64,000 nucleotides of DNA from Acanthacorydalis orientalis (Eukaryota > Arthropoda > Insecta > Megaloptera > Corydalidae), in the NCBI GenBank assembly GCA_034766995.1, contig CM068315.1, positions 42,602,318-42,666,317 of the forward strand. The letters run 5' to 3'. Shown here one piece after another: positions 1-13,800 of the stretch. Below the pieces are notes generated by a model. It was given only the letters and a program-made list of their open reading frames with translations, searched no databases and had not been told where the DNA came from. Made by a program: the position numbers and the translations under genes. Numbering within the stretch: the first letter of the stretch is position 1; every line of letters starts with the position of its first letter.

Positions 1-506
1 ATAATTTGTTAAATCGAAGATTAAATACAAACGTATACTCAACTTTTATAAATAAAACTCTATTTAAAATACTTGAAATGTTTTTCAATAAGCTGATGTG
101 TATTTCAATAATATTTTCAAATTATTTTTAGTAAAACTCGCCAATAAATAAAAAATGGACATTATTTTGCATTAGAAAGTTTTATTACTTTTTATAGTTT
201 TTTTTTGTATACAAACATTATATGAAACTCCCAATGACATTTTTTCTAATTATTAACAATGTGTGAATTTGGAATATTGATTATCCGTAAATTCATATAT
301 ATATATATATAAACAAAAAATGATGAGTTTTTTTCAATTAATTTCTTATTTAGTCATAACACAGTTTACATAAACAACTGATTAGAATCTGAAAATATTA
401 TAATGAAGTAACTCAATTGTGAAATAAATATATTTCGCCATATAAATCTTATTTTGATATTAAAGACAGTAGAATAAATAAGCTTCCACGAATATTTTAT
501 TAATTA

Positions 507-512
<6 letters not shown>

Positions 513-564
<52 letters not shown>
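513..564. repeat. (TA)n microsatellite
   Basis: About 52 bp of pure TA after a TATATGTA lead-in, in noncoding DNA. Confidence 0.95.
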
Positions 565-570
<6 letters not shown>

Positions 571-1217
571 CATAAATTATATGATATAAATAGATCACTG
601 TGTTGGGACCAAAAAACAAATGTTGTGACTGTATAACAACCAATAGGAATGATATTTCTCATGCTATGCCAACGTGATCACCAAGAGCTTGACCGTACAG
701 TGCCATGGATTATTTACTTATAAATAAACAAGACAAGGCGATGTTACACGTATGTACGACTATTAAGTTAACCACTGACTTTACATATCTGCAGCATTGG
801 AATTATCTGTAAATATAAATGAATAATCACAGAAAATGTTGTTTATGTCTGGAACAGTTCCAATAATAAAGACAATTATTCGAATAATTTTCAATACTTT
901 CTATTTTACCGTATGGTTCAGTGGCTCAACAGTAAAATTATTGATTTACACCTACATATAACTAATAATATTAAAAATACTTAACCAACTGAAAGTAACT
1001 GGATAATTAGTATATACATGTACTGAGATATGTAAATATATTCCGAGTTATTTTTGTCTTTAAAAAATCACTTCCGTTTTTGCAATATTACAGACATTGT
1101 TTGTTGTAAACAAAATATCATTTCATTCTATTTTTAAAAATAAAACATTTTAAATAATTTGTTATACTTAAAATATTTTTTCCTTTCCCAAACGTTTATA
1201 ACTAATAACAAATCCAT

Positions 1218-1220
1218 AAA

Positions 1221-1261
<41 letters not shown>

Positions 1262-1264
1262 TTA
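1218..1264. repeat. (TC)n-(TA)n compound microsatellite
   Basis: A CT run directly followed by a TA run. The same CT-to-TA order recurs at 5258-5280 and 15110-15257. Confidence 0.9.
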
Positions 1265-2369
1265 TATAAATATATAAATATGTAGAAATAATCTACATCC
1301 AGCGAAAAAAATAATATGTATATAAAAATATTTATTACGTTCATTTTTTAAATATCGGCACTTTCTATTATGGTTTATTACTGTTCTCTTATTGAATATG
1401 TCTATATTATATTAAAAATGGGTTATATTATTCATTTATTCATAATGAAGCACTAATTTCGTTTTAATCATTAAAAATATTAGTCAATCTAACTTCGAGG
1501 AGGTTTCAAATATCAAATTAAGGATACAATTTTTCTAAGCAAACAAATAAGCCAATAAACAAATAGCCAAAAATAATGCTGTATTAGTGAAATAAATGGA
1601 TGAAATGAAATGATGAGAAATGTCCGAATCTTTAAGTACGCTTTTAGTTTTAAAATCGTGTAATCATCATGAATACAATTTAAGCAATCTCTTTGAAACA
1701 GTCAGCAAGAAAATTAGCGAAAACCACCGACAGTCGTTAAAAAAACACTGTGTTCCTGTTAAACATAAAAAATGTTAACAATTATGTGTGGAGATTCCTG
1801 GAAATTAATGAGAATTAATTACACAGTTAATACAATCATAGATCAATTGAAATATTTGCATATTTTAAAAGAGAGTTCACAAACTGGTTCTTAAAAAAGA
1901 GTTTATAATAAATAATAGAATTGATAATGAAGTAAAGTTTTCAGCTTGGATTTTTAAAGAATAGTTGTTACCTAATACATCAAAATATTTCTACACGCCG
2001 TTACAAACAATGAATTTAAATCGTGTCGAATTTGATGAAATATTAAAAAATAAATTAAGCAGGCAGTTTTATCAACGAACTGAAATTAATTCATTATTTA
2101 CAATCAAAATGTAACCATTTGGTAAATGAATTAGTTAGTCGAATGGAAAAAAAATAGAGGAGGCTACCATTAAATCTAATAGATTTTCAATAAATTATTA
2201 TTAAAATTGTTCAGAGGACAAATGTGTGCTTATTATAATTGTACAGAAACAAACTTTTTTACACATGTATATAAATCCTTTATTATAAACAATTAGAAAT
2301 TGGTGTCTCTGGCCTCTTTAAAAATAATTTCTTCAAATACCTTTGTTTGTATTACTATTATTATAAAAA

Positions 2370-2489
2370 GAGACTATAAGGCTTCGCCCTCTGCTCAGTA
2401 CGCTCGCCCACTTGTCAATTATAAGCATGTACTTTTAACCGAATGAAATAATAAACATATTTGGATATCATAGAACCCACGTCTCAAAT

Positions 2490-2490
<1 letters not shown>
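2370..2490 (+). repeat. Dispersed GC-rich repeat with (TA)n tail, copy 1
   Basis: A GC-rich cassette (AGGCTTCGCCCTCTGCTCAG, then TACGCTCGCCC) is followed by TATAAGCATGTACTTTTAAC, CGAATGAAATAATAAACATAT and then a long (TA)n array. The complement of 8373-8510 shows the same blocks in the same order, also ending in (TA)n. This indicates a mobile repeat with a microsatellite tail; its class is unknown. Confidence 0.6.

Positions 2491-2491
<1 letters not shown>

Positions 2492-2559
<68 letters not shown>
2492..2559. repeat. (TA)n microsatellite, tail of dispersed repeat copy 1
   Basis: A TA run of 68 bp directly following the repeat at 2370-2490. Confidence 0.95.
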
Positions 2560-2566
<7 letters not shown>

Positions 2567-2929
2567 CACACACAATATATTTGCAGCATGTCTATATAAA
2601 CATTCTCGCAGATAGATTCTTTTTTGCAACGTTTGTTTTATAAAATTTTTGGTGGATAGTTTTGGTTTACGTATACAGAAAGCAAGATATATTTTTAAAT
2701 AGTGAAGTATATTTTTGTTGTAGGACATTATTTAAAAGAATGTGGTGAAGTATTTTATAAATAAACATATTGATTAAAACAATTATAAACATTAATTCAA
2801 AATATTTTAACTGCCTATCAAAATACTTTTATTACTAATTGTATTTCAAGTTATATAGGAAAAATAATAAATACATTTCTTGGAACAGACAATGGTTTTT
2901 TTATGTGGTATATATTTTTTTGATACAGA

Positions 2930-2931
2930 AA

Positions 2932-2984
<53 letters not shown>
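2930..2984. repeat. (CA)n-(TA)n microsatellite
   Basis: A short CA run leading into about 44 bp of TA. Confidence 0.95.
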
Positions 2985-2985
<1 letters not shown>

Positions 2986-3857
2986 TTATGTGTATTTGGA
3001 GGCTGAATACAAGGTTTATTTATGATCACGACAACAGACATTTTAAAATAGGTTACGCACATTTTGATAACAATGTTTACAAATGCACCAAGAAAATTTA
3101 TAGTAGACATATACATTTTGCAGACGCAAACATGTACTAAATGCAGAATGTTCGTTTAAATAGACTTATGTCGAGCATTTACTCTCGTCGTGTTATTTGT
3201 AAATGCATTGAAATTGATTCAAAGATCAATAACAGATTGATCTTTGATTTCAATCATGTTGAATAACAAAACATGTTTTTTTTAAATATCTTTTTCGTGC
3301 ATACAATATTCCGTGTCGGATGTTGCAGTCGTACCAGAAGATAAAGATTTATTTGATCAGAAACGAACAAGACGATGTCTTTTTGATAAAAAATAATACC
3401 TGATATATCTATTTCGAACGATAATAACTGCAAAAGAGACTATAAAATAACGTGGATAAAATCAATGTGCCGGTTGATGCTATGAATGACCTCTACAATG
3501 TCACAAGGACATGTTGAAAGTGAATACGCCAACTTCCAGACAATTATATTGAGTAGACAGGGCTGGCGCTAGCGGATGTACAAAGTGCCTCGTTGCCAGG
3601 GTACGAGCAGACGTCGGGACGACCATAAATTCGAAAAATAAGAATGGAAAATGAAACAATGATTGTGTTGACTAAATTCACAAAATACTGTCTCGATTAG
3701 TTTTCTGGAAATAAACAAGAAAAAAAAATGTTAATCTGCGCTGTTTCTTTTTAATATAGACCGCTGAGAAAAATATATTTTTTAATTTTTTTATAAATAT
3801 TTTCAAATGATTTTTTATCTATTTTCAAATAAAATTTAAACATGCAATGTATCCACG

Positions 3858-3860
<3 letters not shown>

Positions 3861-3922
<62 letters not shown>
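3861..3922. repeat. (TA)n microsatellite
   Basis: A TA run of about 62 bp. Confidence 0.95.
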
Positions 3923-3927
<5 letters not shown>

Positions 3928-6900
3928 GAAAAATAATAAAGAGATACAGGTTGTTCAAACTGGAAAAAATTAAAATACGTGTGTCCAGCAATGGATCGTT
4001 GTAGACCAAAAACGATTATATAAGTGTAACAATTTGTAAACTGTAATTATTTAGTACTGTGGTTAAATTCATTTTCGCATACAAATTATTATTTCTCTAC
4101 AGTCCATAAAAACTGTTTATTAATCATTTTCGTTGTTTATGTGCAGTTCAATGGTGATGCCACCATCCTCGGCACTGATAACGTTTCGATAAATCTTGTA
4201 AAATATTGTAATAGGAGAGATAACTATTTATAACAATGGCTTAAAAATGTTTAACGTTTAAGAAGTGATTTAAAATCATTTCAATAATTGTTTAAAATGA
4301 CAGAATATCTTATGTACATAAAATAAGCAAGTAACAGAACTGTCATAAATTCAATACACTTCAAAATTTCATGTAATACAACAAATTAGTCACAGTTCTA
4401 ACTGGTTCGAACAAATAAATTAGTATGACTTACAGTAAATAATAATGTAATACAAAAAAAAGAATACGAACAAAAGAAGGAACTATGGACATGTGTTAAA
4501 CAAAGATGTAATTCAATTAAAAAGTCAGGCTTTATTATCACAAATGAATTGTTTTCTTATTCACAAACTGTATGGAATTTTTTGATAAAAATCATGTGTT
4601 CAATAATTTATTATTGATCGTTTTTCATTGTTGCTTATGCGTATTTCGTTAGTCATCATCCTCAGAGCTACAAGGTACACAGGTTTTATGTTTTTTGAAA
4701 TTGTTTTCTAGGCCAGTTTGAAGTTCATTATAATTTCACAATTATATATTTTGGCAATGCGGCTATATTTAATTCCGACAATAGATTTTCACTCTCCACA
4801 AATTGCACAAAAGTTTGTGCGGTTTGTGGCGAATGAAATTCATTTATGAAAGGAATAATAATTTACTTTTCATCAGCTTATAATAAAATAGCATTTATAT
4901 TTATACACGGGCTTAATATTTACATACAGATTTAAATGCAAAATTTAAAAATTAAATTATTAAAAGTGTATATGCAAAATATAGAGAAAAATAAGAATCA
5001 ATTTATTAAATAAATTATAGTAAAATATCTCAATATATATATATATAAGGAATCACAGATAAAAAAGCATTCAATTATACCTTCATTAAAATATAAATAC
5101 AATTATGTTACATTATTGTGAAAACACTGCTATATATAGTTCACATAGAATAATGAGAGAATAACTTTTAATATGTTAAAATTACATGTTCCGTAATATT
5201 GAACAAACATATTAAAAAGGAAAATATTTAAGCAGATTTCATATTATACATTCATAACTCTCTCTCTCTATATATATATAGCTCAAGGATTTAGACAGGA
5301 GGAACATGAGCCACTGCCCAGAGTGCCAAATTTTGATGAACGACAAATTTTGAAAAGCTGAAAATTTTATTTTCAATCATAATTTCGATTTACAGGTAGC
5401 TTAAACGTGACATGGAAAATTAAATCTAAATATTTTTGTAGTAAAAATTTTGTTTTCGAAATGTACGTAACAGAACTTCATAATTTGCATTTTTTTAAAT
5501 AAATTAAATGAATGGAATATTTTATAAATTTTTTAGTAGTGATCATTAACATTTTTTCTGCTGAAATGTTTTAAAATTACTAGTCGACGGTTTCTCTTAA
5601 AACATTTAGATCTAGTTTTTACATTCTCTAATATCCTGATATTACATCTGCTGATTAGACACCTGTATTCTCGTTTTTAGTAATATTTAATAGAGTCGAA
5701 CAAGGCATTATCGAACAGCGAACTGTCATTCAATATTCATAAATGTAATTATAATACAAAGAAATGTAAACAATACATACATAATAGTAACCATTTATTG
5801 AACATTTTTGATAAGAATTCGTTCTTGTAATTTGTGGAATTTGAGAATAATTTATTTGTGAAAGAGAAAAAGCGGCGTATTTAGTGTTGTAAATGATTTG
5901 TGACAAAGAAATAGTATGAATATTTAGAATTTGAAATTTAAAATATTTTGTAGTTGTAGGACTGAAATTTTGGAAAGATTGTAATTGAAAAAGTAAGAAA
6001 ATGTCCTGAGATAGATCAAAAACGAATAAATTCATTCACTTAGAATAAAAACAGTAAAAAATAAAATTAATGTGTTCAGTGAAAGACTTACAAACGATTA
6101 AATAAACATCATAATAATTAATCTATTAGATAATAATGATGCATTTAAATTTAACAGATTTAAAATACATAATATTACAGATTCAGTACAGAGGTTCTAT
6201 CAATTATTATTAAGTGTCAACAGTAGAAACAACCGCCACTGTGCGGATTTTCTTATCTCTGTTTTGGCGTTATCGTTATAATTGTTTATTGTTCATTATT
6301 TTCATCAAAGTGCAACGTTGCATTATTGAAAAAATATTCTGCATTTTTTTAATAACTGCACTATTGCATTATTAAAAAAAATGTCTTTTTACTTGCGAAT
6401 ATGTTGAAACTAATCTTATTTTGTTCCTATGGACCAAAATAAAATTGTTTGTTTTTGTTTACAGATATAATGAACTGTTTCGATATTTCCATTATCTTTA
6501 GATACATTTTCACTCATTTGATTTCATTAAAAATATTCCATGTGATAGTAAAACCGTTGTAACTGATCACAACGCAGTAAAAAAAAAACCTACTCAAAGA
6601 AAAATATTAAGAAGATTGAAACAAAAAAAATGTTATTTTAAGAGATCTAAAGTGGAATTCGAACTCAAACTTACACTGACCATAGTTGAAACTTCGGCTC
6701 ATTAAATAACGAATTAGTGCCAGTTTTTAAATAACTGCAAGATGGTTCAACCTTGAACGCATTGAGAAAGAAAGTATGATCCTGTCATATATTTTAGGAA
6801 CAGTAGTCGTACACACAGAGAACAATAATCTTAATATTTGTGCTGATATGTATGATGCTTGTCAAAGCGCAAAAATACAACAATTTATAGCTTTTTTATT

Positions 6901-7670
6901 GACTTGCACGTTTATAAATACACTTTTTATGTATTTAACATGTAAACCAATGAAATCGATTCAATGTTTTATTCTTATCGAGAAATGTTTTGTTCTTAAA
7001 TGTTAACAATAAAATTTTTAAATTAAATAATGTACGAGACGTTAATAAATGAATATGTAGCAAATACACAACTTGTAAAGTTCATATTATCACAGAATTT
7101 ATTTCATTTAAATATTTTTTTAAATAACTATTAATTCATTTACATATTTTTTCAAGTTCTCTTCTAAGAATCTCACAAGTTATGTCGATTAATCCGAAAC
7201 TTCCTATTATTATAACATAAAATTACACTGTTAGTAAAATTAAAGAAAAAAAGATTATGAATTGGAATTCATATATAAACAAATGTTCATAATTCATGCT
7301 CTATTTGGTATAAAAAAATATAAATTCTCAATTGATCACTTACTCCATTTTATATCCATTTGCCAGTAAAACAATGTTTTGAATGAACTCACGTCATCAC
7401 TTTGATTGCAAGAAATGCATTAAATATATAGCAGAGCTCTTTATCAATTACTTTTTTTATTCATAAAGATCATGTTTATGTTGTTTTATGTGAAATGGGT
7501 ATTTATCTAGTATTATTTAATAAAAAAGAATATGCTATGCACATATCAACAAAATTAACATTAATGTGACAACACTGGAATACGTAAGGTCTAAAATTGT
7601 AATCCAAGATTATATGTAAACAATATTTAAAGTATATATATATATATATATATATATATGTAAAAATGTA

Positions 7671-7758
7671 AAATTCAAGTACTTATTCAAAAATATGATC
7701 TATGTTAAAATTTCTGCTGAGGCTTTCTAATTCAACAAGAATTAAATAAATACAAGTG

Positions 7759-7815
<57 letters not shown>

Positions 7816-7894
7816 TTTATTTAATTCTTGTTGAAGTAGAGAACCTCGCAGAAATTTTAAAATAGATCATATTTTTGGATAAGTACTTGAATTT
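7671..7894. repeat. Inverted repeat with a (TA)n centre, arms ~82 bp
   Basis: The left arm 7671-7754 (AAATTCAAGTACTTATTCAA ... AACAAGAATTAAATAAA) matches the complement of the right arm 7814-7894 with only scattered differences. The loop is a (TA)n array of about 55 bp. The structure can extrude as a cruciform or form a hairpin RNA. No open frame. Confidence 0.85.
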
Positions 7895-8311
7895 CTTTTT
7901 GAAGATATAAATGCTTGCTTTCTAATATCAGATATTGGTCTGCGTAGAATATTACATAAAAATACTGTTTTGTATCGTTGCTTATTGATTTTAACTCTAT
8001 CCCATGAACAATTTTATAAATTTATTATTTATATGTTTTAATATTTTATAAATTTTAGAACTCGAAACTATAAACCTGAGTAGACATTGTACTGAAAACA
8101 GTTTGTATGTACGTGGCTCAGAAATCAATTACTACAAAAGTGTAAATAATTTAGCAGATATCAAAATGCCAACGTAGTAAACCAAATAAATTTCCCAGTA
8201 GAAGACAAAAAAAACATATACAATAAAAAAATATATATTTATGGTGCTCAACGCTCAAAGATTAGATTTCTTATTTTGTATTTTATTAAATTCTGAGACA
8301 TTTATATATAC

Positions 8312-8313
<2 letters not shown>

Positions 8314-8372
<59 letters not shown>
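8314..8372. repeat. (TA)n microsatellite, tail of dispersed repeat copy 2
   Basis: A TA run of about 59 bp adjoining the minus-strand repeat at 8373-8510. Confidence 0.95.
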
Positions 8373-8375
<3 letters not shown>

Positions 8376-8510
8376 CCATGACGTCGCCTTATTTATTTGA
8401 TATGTTTATTGTTTCATTCGGTTACATAATATGCTTATTAATGGACAAAGAGCGAGCGCAGCGAACCCGGGGCTTGGTGAGTGCAGCGAGCAGTGGCCGA
8501 AGCCCCATAG
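8373..8510 (-). repeat. Dispersed GC-rich repeat with (TA)n tail, copy 2
   Basis: Read on the minus strand: GGGGCTTCGGCCACTGCTCG, CTGCACTCACC, an extra segment of about 25 bp, then CGCTCGCTCTTTGTCCATTA, ATAAGCAT, AACCGAATGAAACAATAAAC and a (TA)n array (8314-8372). It matches copy 1 at 2370-2490. In this copy a second long (TA)n array also lies on the other side (8517-8636). Confidence 0.6.
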
Positions 8511-8516
8511 TGTGTG

Positions 8517-8542
8517 TATATATATGTATATATGTATGTATG

Positions 8543-8620
<78 letters not shown>

Positions 8621-8636
8621 CACACATGCATATATA
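8517..8636. repeat. Compound (TA)n/(TATG)n array
   Basis: About 120 bp: TATATGTATATATGTATG, then a long TA run, then TACATATACACACATG. Confidence 0.95.
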
Positions 8637-8922
8637 AGTTTTAATCTGACGATTAATTACTAAATAGTAGACTTTTTCAACTTCTTTCACTTTAAACAAT
8701 CCGATTCCTTTCTGTTCTACACAATTGCAAAGCATTTTTTAATATATTTGTCTCTTTTATTCATAAGCCTCTTTCAGGGCTTGTATTTTTCTAATTAATA
8801 GTTTTTGTTGTACATTTGTCGTCTTTTTTTAATGTGCTACATTTCAAAATCTTGACTCATATGATTATGTTTATAATCATGTTTGCTTTTTTAATGATTC
8901 TATTCTTCTTCTTTTTATTTTT

Positions 8923-8925
<3 letters not shown>

Positions 8926-8973
<48 letters not shown>
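8926..8973. repeat. (TA)n microsatellite
   Basis: A TA run of about 48 bp. Confidence 0.95.
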
Positions 8974-8976
<3 letters not shown>

Positions 8977-10089
8977 CTGTGTGTGTGAATATTAGGAAAT
9001 ATTAATAGATTATACAATATTATAAATAAAGTTGGAATTAAAATTTTGAAAACAATATAATAAGTAAACACATTTTTTTTAAAAATAATGATTTTTATCT
9101 TATCCTAGTGGTCTTCGAATTTTTGGATCAGCAGAGAGTTTATTTTCCACTTCTAGATTCGACACGTATAACATCTTTAGGTAGATATTGATGAGTCTTC
9201 AACATCTATCTGATAATGGCATACGTATCGAAACAAGTGGTGGAGAGCACAAGTAGTGAAGCAGAAGGTAGCTAATCAAAAAGACCGAAGATCACTAATA
9301 CTATGTATTAACGGGATCTCAGGTATAAAAGAATGCAATTAAAATTTTAATAATTTTTATATGAAAAATGAAATTTTTAATGCCATTTTGACGTTGATAA
9401 TCGTCATTAATAAAAAAAACATTTCAGATATCTAGTTTAATTCAAATTATTTACTAAACGACTACAGTTATCTTGTTTCTGAATAAACAATCAATAAAAT
9501 AAATTTAATAATCTCTACATAAACCATTAGTGGATACGTTTATTTAAAAAATAAATTATTTATTTTCTGAGTACATTCGGTGAATGTTTGAAAAAATATA
9601 TTTTAATCGAGCACTGAAGTTCGCTACAGAAATGTGTTTGTATACCATAATTTATTTTTCTTCAATTTATTTCATGTGTGCATTCTGCTGATATCAACGG
9701 AGTAACAACCTATATCAAGCGTACGTTCTGTTTAAAAAAAAAATAGAATAAAACCAAGACTGAATCTGTCTGATACAATTTAAGACTATAGTCGTACAAG
9801 TCGTTATGAAGTATAGTTTTCTTGCACGTTTGTTTCCGAAATGAGACGGACTACTTACTTGATTGGCTCCCTCGGTGAGATACCAACTTGACGAATATAA
9901 ATGCTACTCTTATTGGATCAATTACATCTCATTTGAGAATTGGTATCATCAGCCTCTGTTTGATAAGTTGCGCAAGGAGGCGATAAACATATAAAACTTA
10001 TTAGACGTATTAAGACTACATATATATTTAATTGAAATGAATTGAATTTCGCCAGATCGATTATTATTCATTATACATACATACATACC

Positions 10090-10092
<3 letters not shown>

Positions 10093-10160
<68 letters not shown>
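10093..10160. repeat. (TA)n microsatellite
   Basis: A TA run of about 68 bp after (CATA)n. Confidence 0.95.
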
Positions 10161-10163
<3 letters not shown>

Positions 10164-10584
10164 TCATCGGAGAATCGATAAATAATATTAAACAGTATTT
10201 ACATTTTTACTATGTCTATATATTAGCCTAAAAAAATATTTTATTAAATGCATTTTCAAGAAAATTCAATTATCCGTAGAAAATTCAATAAGCAAGAAAA
10301 ACAATACTCAGTTATTTTTGTAGATGAGCTCAAGGTTGTATTTCGTCGAAATTATTTATGAAAAGTTTATTTTTTTAAACTTGAAATACGTAATCGTTTT
10401 TATGATTCTAGCCATGTTAAAATTCCGTAAATTTCGATTTCGCCTCTCGACTGTGCATACCTTTCAACCGTTTGAAATGTGATATGGAATTTTCATTTGT
10501 ACTGAAAGACAATAGTGGCAATACCGCGTTTCACTTAAAATCTTCGGACAAGAATTCAAGTCAATAAATGTCACAAAGGGGAAA

Positions 10585-10633
10585 TCTATTCTCTATTCTC
10601 TCCTTCCTCCCTCCCTCCCCCTCCCTCTCTCTT
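10585..10633 (+). repeat. Polypyrimidine tract
   Basis: A run of C and T with CCTCCCTCCCTCCCC, nearly free of purines, followed by TATATATA. Such tracts can form triplex DNA and often expand by slippage. Confidence 0.7.
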
Positions 10634-10700
10634 TATATATATACACATACATACGTACATACAGGCACAGATATATAAATATAAGTAATCACTAAATACG

Positions 10701-10718
10701 TGGGGGCAATTGCCCCCA
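10701..10718. repeat. Perfect 18-bp GC-rich palindrome
   Basis: TGGGGGCAATTGCCCCCA is its own complement, and a second CTGCCCCCATAC follows about 35 bp later. The GC-rich block stands out from the AT-rich surroundings and may be a transposon end, although no partner was located. Confidence 0.55.
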
Positions 10719-10836
10719 TATTATTATGTGCATGGAGGACGTTCAACTGCCCCCATACACCTTTTTAAAAATTGAGATCAGTTAAGAGGATAAAAAACTT
10801 ATTTAATGAATACAATACAATCATTTATTGAACCAT

Positions 10837-10895
10837 TCATTCAGTCATTTTGATCTACTAATACACTATTTGTGACAGATCAAAATGACTAATGA
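10837..10895. repeat. Stem-loop, ~19-bp stem, 20-nt loop
   Basis: TCATTCAGTCATTTTGATCT pairs with AGATCAAAATGACTAATGA with one bulged base, around a loop of 20 nt. It lies in noncoding AT-rich DNA. It may be the centre of a decayed inverted-repeat element. Confidence 0.6.
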
Positions 10896-13800
10896 TTTAT
10901 TTTTTATAATTTAATAAATATTTTATGAAGCTAATCAAGTGTATGTGAATCTATCGACTTTGGCGGTTGAAGATTAAAAGGAAATATTATGATAGCAAAC
11001 TAAACAATAGATTGCCTGCTGTCAACCACTTATAACCAAGCTGTGTACCGCAAAAAAGTACTGTTCTAGAGTACATATAACAGTTCTCGTCGAGTTTATT
11101 ATTTAATAATTCGAATATGGGAATTCATTATAATCGTGTTTATCATTTTCTGTTAATCCTTTTGATACGACTTTTTTTGTTTTGATTAATTTCAGTAAAC
11201 GGTAATTAATTGCAGTAAGGAGTGGTTAAAATTGAACAAAATTATTGTGCAAGAATTTTTCGACATCTTGGATAAAATCTTGGATCTACTCTTGGGAAGT
11301 TTTGTCCCATCAGCATTTTATTGTGGGTTCACTATGTCAAGTATTTCACCGACAAGAATTTTTGAAAATCTGCAGGAAATATGTATCCAGTTGGTAACGA
11401 AAGGGTTAAACAATGAAAATATTTTTCACATATGAAAATAACACCGAACGATTTCTATACATTCTGATATCTGTTCTACAGTAAATTTAATCTGGGAATA
11501 AATTCCATGTACATGCTGTTCCATTTTTATATATTTTTTAATTGGTACATAGATAAAAATGTAAGGCCAATTCAAAATAAATTTGGTTCTTAGCCAGTTG
11601 TGCGCTGCTGCCAAACACTAATTGATTTATCAAAGAAACATGTATATAATTTTTCATATTACAAAAGAGTTTTCTTTCATTAGAAAATAATTTTTTAAAC
11701 TATTTCGAAAAAAATGATACCTACATAATTATATATCGTTTTGGTATTAATCATATAATTAAATCTGAAATAATAAACACAGATAAACATTATTCGATTA
11801 AGAGTATGACACGAACTAATACCAAAAAAAAATCTGAAATACCGTTTACCGGTTTCATAAGTGTTTATTTTTTTAATTAATCATGTTTATTTTCGATAAA
11901 AATAAAATTTAACATATGGCAAAGTATAACATATGTAAAATAGTACGATAATTTGATTTGTTTTCGAATGCTATTAATAGTGATATAATAAATGATTATT
12001 TTATAATTATTTCATTTACAATGTTTACATTTCATAACACACTTTCCCTATATATTAAAAAAAGGAAGAAAATAAGTTAATAACAAATGCAATGATATTT
12101 TTTATTAATAATTTTATATAATGAACCTATAATTATTTTTTAAATTTTTAAAAAATAAAAATGGAACACTTATTTAAAAACAAGTTTAAAAATATATACA
12201 TAAATATTTACTTTCTTATATCAATATTTACTGTAAACGTATACAGTACCAAATGACTTCATTATATGCTGATTATTAATTAAATTTAGAAATACTTGAT
12301 CTATCTCAGCTTTGATGATAAATAAAATTGAATGAGAAACTAAACACTTAAATCGGTTTTGTTAAAAATAACATATATTTCTAATAATAACAATTAAATG
12401 AATAAGCTTGCATGTTCATACTTGTATAAACGATTTTTAAATTAATTTTATTAATTTATCATTATCTTTGTTTTTGAACGCTTCAATATTTCTTACAGAC
12501 AAGTACACTGCTTTTTATTAAATAATGACCTTACTAAATCTGAAGACATATAACAGTAGTACAGATGTCATACAAATTGACACAAATAATCAACAACAAC
12601 GGACATAATGTTTCTATGTGTAAAGGTTATATGAATTCGCCTTATTTTAAAAAGCTATTCAGTTTTTTTTTAAACACTTTACGGTATTTCACAATTTTTT
12701 TCTTGGTTCGAAAATCACAAGGCTCTAAAATTGATCAAAATGGCATCGTTATCGAAATACGTACAGCCACGATTAGAAATGATCAATAAATCATTTATTG
12801 AGCATTTTTGATTAGAATTTTTTAACAGTTTGTGAAGTGAGAGAAAAGTTCATTTATCAAAATGAATTTAGCTATGTTAACAAGTTACTATGTAATCTGA
12901 TTTGTAAAAATATATAAATAACTAAAAAATATTAGCAAAACAAAGATTTCAATAATACATTGTTTTATATAAAGCCCAATGAATGAATCAAATGTAATTA
13001 AAAGTTATAAAATTTTTGTAAGAAAATATGTTTAATATTTTGAGTATGTTTAATGTGGCATTTATTAAAAATATAAATCAAAAAGATTTATTTTTTATTT
13101 TAGTAAATAAAAAACCTTGTGAACTATGGCTTTTCACTCCCAACAAACCACAATTTTTTTTCAGGTTGAAAATGTCCTGTATTAATTCTTAAAATTCACA
13201 AAAAAAATTCTTTTCGCTCTACAAACTTAATTAAAAATGTTTTTTTGAAGTTTATAGAAAAGTGAAAAGTTTATTTGTGAAGAAACATTTTGTTTAATTT
13301 GAATTTTATTTCTTAGTTTCATTTTTAATTTTCAAAATTTATAAAATATATAAATTTGAACAATAATTATGATATCAAATAACATTTGATCTGCTTGTCA
13401 TATAAATCTAAATAAGAACTGTCTATATTTCTTCTACCTTATATTATTTATCCTATATTTCTCTCCTAACCATTCCATAAAGAGACCATATAAGTATTAA
13501 TATTGTTATTTAGTAAGTGAAAAAATTCCAATCACTTCTACTAGAAATATTGTTTGCTAATAAGCAGTAAAAAATTTTAAAAAGTTTCTACATACTCGAT
13601 TTCTCGCTATTTAACTATATATCAATACTATTTTATCTATTAAAAGGTGATAACTCGCTTCGACAGTCAATCAATTCAGTATGAATACAGAATAACATCA
13701 ATTTTGTATACCAAGACATCCATTACAACCGCATCATACGATTTAAATTTGAAATTTCATATTTTTCTACAAACACAAAATTCTATACACTTTAATGCTT

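Larger units (their letters stand above)
1..7670. other. Gene-poor AT-rich region
   Basis: No coding region with supporting motifs. It contains microsatellites, the dispersed repeat at 2370, and scattered AT-rich repeat fragments (for example TTTATTGAACATTTTTGATA at about 5793, resembling a stretch at about 12793). A small hairpin at 4796-4830 pairs CCACAAATTGCACAAA with TTTGTGCGGTTTGTGG. Slightly GC-richer patches at about 600-790 and 3440-3640 have no long open frame. Confidence 0.6.

Noticed and set aside
2461..2728. ORFs of alternating Ile-Tyr on both strands here and at many other (TA)n sites
   Set aside because: They are translations of TA microsatellites (ATATAT reads Ile-Tyr in any frame) with no other content.
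6645..6730. tRNA-like B-box (GAGTTCGAATTCCAC on the minus strand)
   Set aside because: No matching acceptor stem, D-arm or anticodon stem could be built around it. At most a decayed tRNA-derived repeat.
11232..11614. Coding-like short ORFs on both strands at 11.2-11.6 kb
   Set aside because: Composition is somewhat richer than the background, but neither frame has a recognisable motif, an ATG start with context or splice partners. Possibly an old repeat.
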